Positions 6,919 to 9,775 of a stretch of DNA of 9,775 nt are shown in pieces; position 1 is the first letter of the stretch; each line of letters begins with the position of its first letter. The stretch covers positions 1 to 9,775 of the forward strand of contig CBDUQG010000043.1 in NCBI GenBank assembly GCA_965369305.1. Direction: 5' to 3'. The notes below the pieces were generated by a model. That model did no database searches, was not told where the DNA came from, and worked only from the letters and a program-made list of their open reading frames with translations. The DNA comes from JAFGTE01 sp965369305. GTDB lineage: Bacteria; Patescibacteriota; Gracilibacteria; UM-FILTER-43-11. The translations under genes were made by a program, and so were the position numbers.

Positions 6919-6960
6919 GTCTAAATAGTGATAGTGCGTCTAGGCAGTTTGAGTAAAAGT

Positions 6961-9775
6961 CTACCTTATTTCCTGCGAGCTGGTTAGTCCGCCACTTGAG
7001 CTGAAACCAGGAGGTACGGGCCTATTGTCTCTTTCAATGAAGAAGGTGTCGAGTGATTTGGAAGCGGCAACATCAATGGCATCACCGGTTAAGGTCACGG
7101 TGGTTGGTAAGCCTCCAAGGGCACAGCCTGGGTTTGGCGCGGCTGCAACGGCACATGAGCCTCCTCCGCTAAATACGTAGCCGAGTGGAGCAAAGTCAAC
7201 ACCGGTATCGTTGATGGTGGCAAAGCGTCTCACGAAGTCCAGGTCGTAGATCTGAGAGCAGCTGTCGGCATCGAGACCAAAACAATCAACATTGTCTGGA
7301 ATGACCCTGTTTGGTGCACCGCCAATAGTGTTAGCCGAGGCAATACTACCTTGCCAGTAGAGCTGATTAGTTAGGTCTGTTGCGTTTCCACCACCACCAT
7401 AGTAAAGCGTGGTTCCTCCATCAGGACTAGAAAGTACGCTACCCTCGGCATAGAGGAGGCCGACCATATTGGTTGGAGTTGGGTCAATATATACATTACC
7501 TCCGGCACCAGCGCTGTCTTGCATTGCAATGATGCCAAGCGAGTTGTCTGTGCTTCCTCCATAAGTGACATTGCTTTCAACGGCTAGATTGGCACCATCA
7601 AGCAGGGCGATGGTGTACTCATAGCCGGCTGGTACCGTCAGGTCAGCACCACTGCCTAGAGTGATTAAGCCTGGACCTGAGTAAACCGCAACTACCGTAT
7701 TATTGATGGCGTCTACCGAAATACATCCTCCATTAGTTGTGGATAGTGAATTGAGAGTCTGAGGCGCGGCACATGGAGTGATGTTCCTGGTGATTACTGC
7801 CACATTTCTTCTGATTTCACGTCTTAGATCAGCCGATGAGGTGGTGGAAATGGTTTCAAGGTCTCGTCCGCCAACCGTTTCAAAGACCTGACCACCACTG
7901 ACCACACCTGTGGTTCCAAGGCCGATAGACTTCACTTCAATACCATCGATTTCTGGCTGTGCCTGATAAAGCGCATATTGAGTGAATGGACTAGCCTGAG
8001 CGTTGTAGGCTAAGTATTGGGTGATTCCAAAAGTAACTTGCGCGTTGATCTGCTCACCGATGTATTGAGACGGTGTAATGCCAAAGGTGAAGGCTCCAAT
8101 GCCGCCACTGGCTGTAAGATCAGAAGCAAGGCTGTCACTACGGTCAATGCTCACTGCTGGACACGGTGGGGTGCTCAGACATTCGTCGTCAGGGCTTACG
8201 TAGTACTCACCATCGACGGTATATACACCGCTACCATCAGTGGCTGAATTAAAGGTGTAAGACGGTGCATGATAGTTCTGGGTGGAACTGTGGAACTCAT
8301 TAACACCTTCGCCACCAGCTGCTCGCTGCAGTTGATAGCGAGTGTCAGTTGAATCAGGATCAGTTCTTGTAGCCGTGTCGGCCAGGCCATTTAGATTGAT
8401 GTCTTTAAGCTCCAGAACTTCTTCACCGATTCCACCGGTGTCTGTGAAAGCAAGAATGTGATCGAGACTGTAGTTTTGAAGTGCGTCGCTACTGTTGTTC
8501 ACCAGGTCGTAGGTTGCTTCGACCGGTTGCCCAATGATAATGAACTGTGCGTTTAGGTTGCCATCAGTGACTTCCAGAGCTGGATCAAAGGCATAGTTAA
8601 ATGGTAGGGGATTGCCTGGAATGGCGCTACCGTTATCCAGTGTGATTGTGGCACTGGTGTTCCAAGGTCCCTGAGAAGGGGATACGGCTGGAAGAGCGAC
8701 GTCAATCTGCTCCAGCTCAATGCTATCAAGCTCAAGTACATTACCGGCTGCAGAAGTTGGGGCGAAGCCCGCTATGTCAAGAGGATAGCTTCCTGCAGTA
8801 TGGAGCGCGTTGGTATTATAAGTGAGTGGGTCCAGCGCGTTGTAGTAGCCCCCCTGGAGTTCAATTGGAGAAGGGAAGCCAGGGACGAAATTTCGAGTGA
8901 TATCAAGCCGGTCAAAATAGTATTCACTGTTGGTTTCCAGGTCGTAGGTCAGCTCAACATCACGTACCCAGTTGGCCCTTGTTGGTTCAGGTAGCGTGCC
9001 CGGGGTGAGCGCAGATCTGACAGAAATAATAGGGTTACCTCCTAGGTCGGTTGGTGCCAGGCTCAGATCAATGATGGTGTTACCATCACCCACACCGGAT
9101 GGCGTGGTGTTTGCCAGGCTTGAGCTGGCTGGATCCAGGTCACCGGCTCTTACATAAAGAGTCACCTCATCAGTGTCGTAAGTGTGGGGTGCAGCATTAG
9201 CTGGGCTGGACGTATCTACACCATCAAGCGTTGCCTGGGCGATTCCCTCCGGGCCAAAGTAGTACCCAAAGCCTGAACCGTTATAAACAACGCCTCCCAG
9301 AGTGTATCTACAGAACCCATTTGGTGGAGCTCCGATGATACCGATGAGTGGAATAGACAAATTAACTTCACCGCTACCACCCTGACTTAACACCAGATCG
9401 CCGTTGGCCTGAGGGGCGGCTAGTGGGCAGCCAGCAAAGTCAGCCGACATGTCAGTATTTACCGTGATAGCACTATTAATCAGGTCAATTTGAGAATCGT
9501 TTTCATCGGCAAATTCAAGCCAGCTGATGGTACCGACTACGCTTTCGTTTGGAATCCAGCCTTCTTCGACACCTTCAAAGGTAGGAGGCGTTAGATCGGG
9601 GAACCAGCTGGTAAAGGCGCCCGTGAATTCAGTGTCACCAGCTTCAGGCCCAAATTTTACCCAGCCCAGAAACTGGCTCCAGGCGTAACCACGAAGTGGC
9701 TGGCCATTGGGATTGGCTCCTGAATCAAATACACAAACACTGTCACCGGCATCCCAGTTACAGTATTGATTGGAG
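6961..9775 (-). CDS. Large secreted surface protein, 5'-partial (C-terminal 937 residues)
   Basis: The frame stays open to the window edge, so the N-terminus and signal peptide are not seen; the ATG at 9450 is internal. The composition (Gly, Ser, Thr, Asn, Asp and Ala rich, little Lys, scattered Cys) and the predicted beta-strand pattern are those of an extracellular protein. Visible residues 29-38 (GYAWSQFLGW) match the AWS…GW motif I associate with Patescibacteria surface proteins. Residues 458-466 (DINLNGLAD) resemble a short Ca2+-binding loop. From about residue 649 a distinct C-terminal module starts with DLRREIRRNVAVITRN and contains LGIIAMQ, NVYIDPTPTNMVGLLYAEGS and QLYWQGSIASANTIGG. 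These glycine-turn repeats suggest a beta-solenoid. No C-terminal anchor or sorting motif is visible; the stop is TAG. Probably a cell-surface or adhesin-like protein, but substrate and partner are unknown. Confidence 0.85.
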   Translation of the reverse strand, partial: SNQYCNWDAGDSVCVFDSGANPNGQPLRGYAWSQFLGWVKFGPEAGDTEFTGAFTSWFPDLTPPTFEGVEEGWIPNESVVGTISWLEFADENDSQIDLINSAITVNTDMSADFAGCPLAAPQANGDLVLSQGGSGEVNLSIPLIGIIGAPPNGFCRYTLGGVVYNGSGFGYYFGPEGIAQATLDGVDTSSPANAAPHTYDTDEVTLYVRAGDLDPASSSLANTTPSGVGDGNTIIDLSLAPTDLGGNPIISVRSALTPGTLPEPTRANWVRDVELTYDLETNSEYYFDRLDITRNFVPGFPSPIELQGGYYNALDPLTYNTNALHTAGSYPLDIAGFAPTSAAGNVLELDSIELEQIDVALPAVSPSQGPWNTSATITLDNGSAIPGNPLPFNYAFDPALEVTDGNLNAQFIIIGQPVEATYDLVNNSSDALQNYSLDHILAFTDTGGIGEEVLELKDINLNGLADTATRTDPDSTDTRYQLQRAAGGEGVNEFHSSTQNYHAPSYTFNSATDGSGVYTVDGEYYVSPDDECLSTPPCPAVSIDRSDSLASDLTASGGIGAFTFGITPSQYIGEQINAQVTFGITQYLAYNAQASPFTQYALYQAQPEIDGIEVKSIGLGTTGVVSGGQVFETVGGRDLETISTTSSADLRREIRRNVAVITRNITPCAAPQTLNSLSTTNGGCISVDAINNTVVAVYSGPGLITLGSGADLTVPAGYEYTIALLDGANLAVESNVTYGGSTDNSLGIIAMQDSAGAGGNVYIDPTPTNMVGLLYAEGSVLSSPDGGTTLYYGGGGNATDLTNQLYWQGSIASANTIGGAPNRVIPDNVDCFGLDADSCSQIYDLDFVRRFATINDTGVDFAPLGYVFSGGGSCAVAAAPNPGCALGGLPTTVTLTGDAIDVAASKSLDTFFIERDNRPVPPGFSSSGGLTSSQEIR

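Noticed and set aside
6919..6960. Promoter or terminator between the surface gene and the Lgt-like gene
   Set aside because: No hairpin with a T run and no convincing -35/-10 pair in these 42 bases.
6961..9450. Surface protein starting at the ATG at 9450
   Set aside because: The frame is open for another 108 codons to the window edge and includes the AWS…GW motif; no signal peptide follows the 9450 ATG.

Overview
The window reads as ordinary bacterial DNA in the standard code. Several features point to a Patescibacteria (Candidate Phyla Radiation) genome: an AWS…GW-type secreted surface protein, small membrane proteins that match no well-known family, and seven visible gene starts with no Shine-Dalgarno sequence. 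This placement is inferred from protein style, not from a marker gene. UGA is never used as a stop among nine visible stop codons. It is not read as an amino acid either, because the conserved genes run full length with no in-frame TGA.

Left part (1-1710, + strand). The 3' end of tsf (elongation factor Ts) closes with a strong intrinsic terminator. An isolated, AT-rich gene for a two-helix membrane protein of unknown function follows. A hairpin with A and T runs on either side then ends this gene and also the convergent pnp gene.

Middle part (1711-4306, - strand). This holds the classic rpsO-pnp pair: ribosomal protein S15, with an unusual Thr/Lys-rich N-terminal extension, followed by polynucleotide phosphorylase. 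A near-consensus promoter lies just upstream of rpsO. A long imperfect hairpin fills the rpsO-pnp gap, at the position where E. coli has its RNase III-processed autoregulatory stem.

Right part (4318-9775, - strand). Five closely spaced co-directional genes probably form one transcription unit. In order of transcription they are: the C-terminal 937 residues of a large secreted surface protein (its start is outside the window), an Lgt-fold membrane protein lacking the usual catalytic residues, a membrane-anchored double zinc-ribbon protein, a small basic three-helix membrane protein, and a CorA-type Mg2+ channel that appears to start at TTG. All of these except CorA lack a confident function. 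The surface gene plus three odd membrane proteins is the least understood part of the window.

I found no rRNA, tRNA, CRISPR array, insertion sequence or phage gene. No gene-free stretch exceeds about 115 bases.
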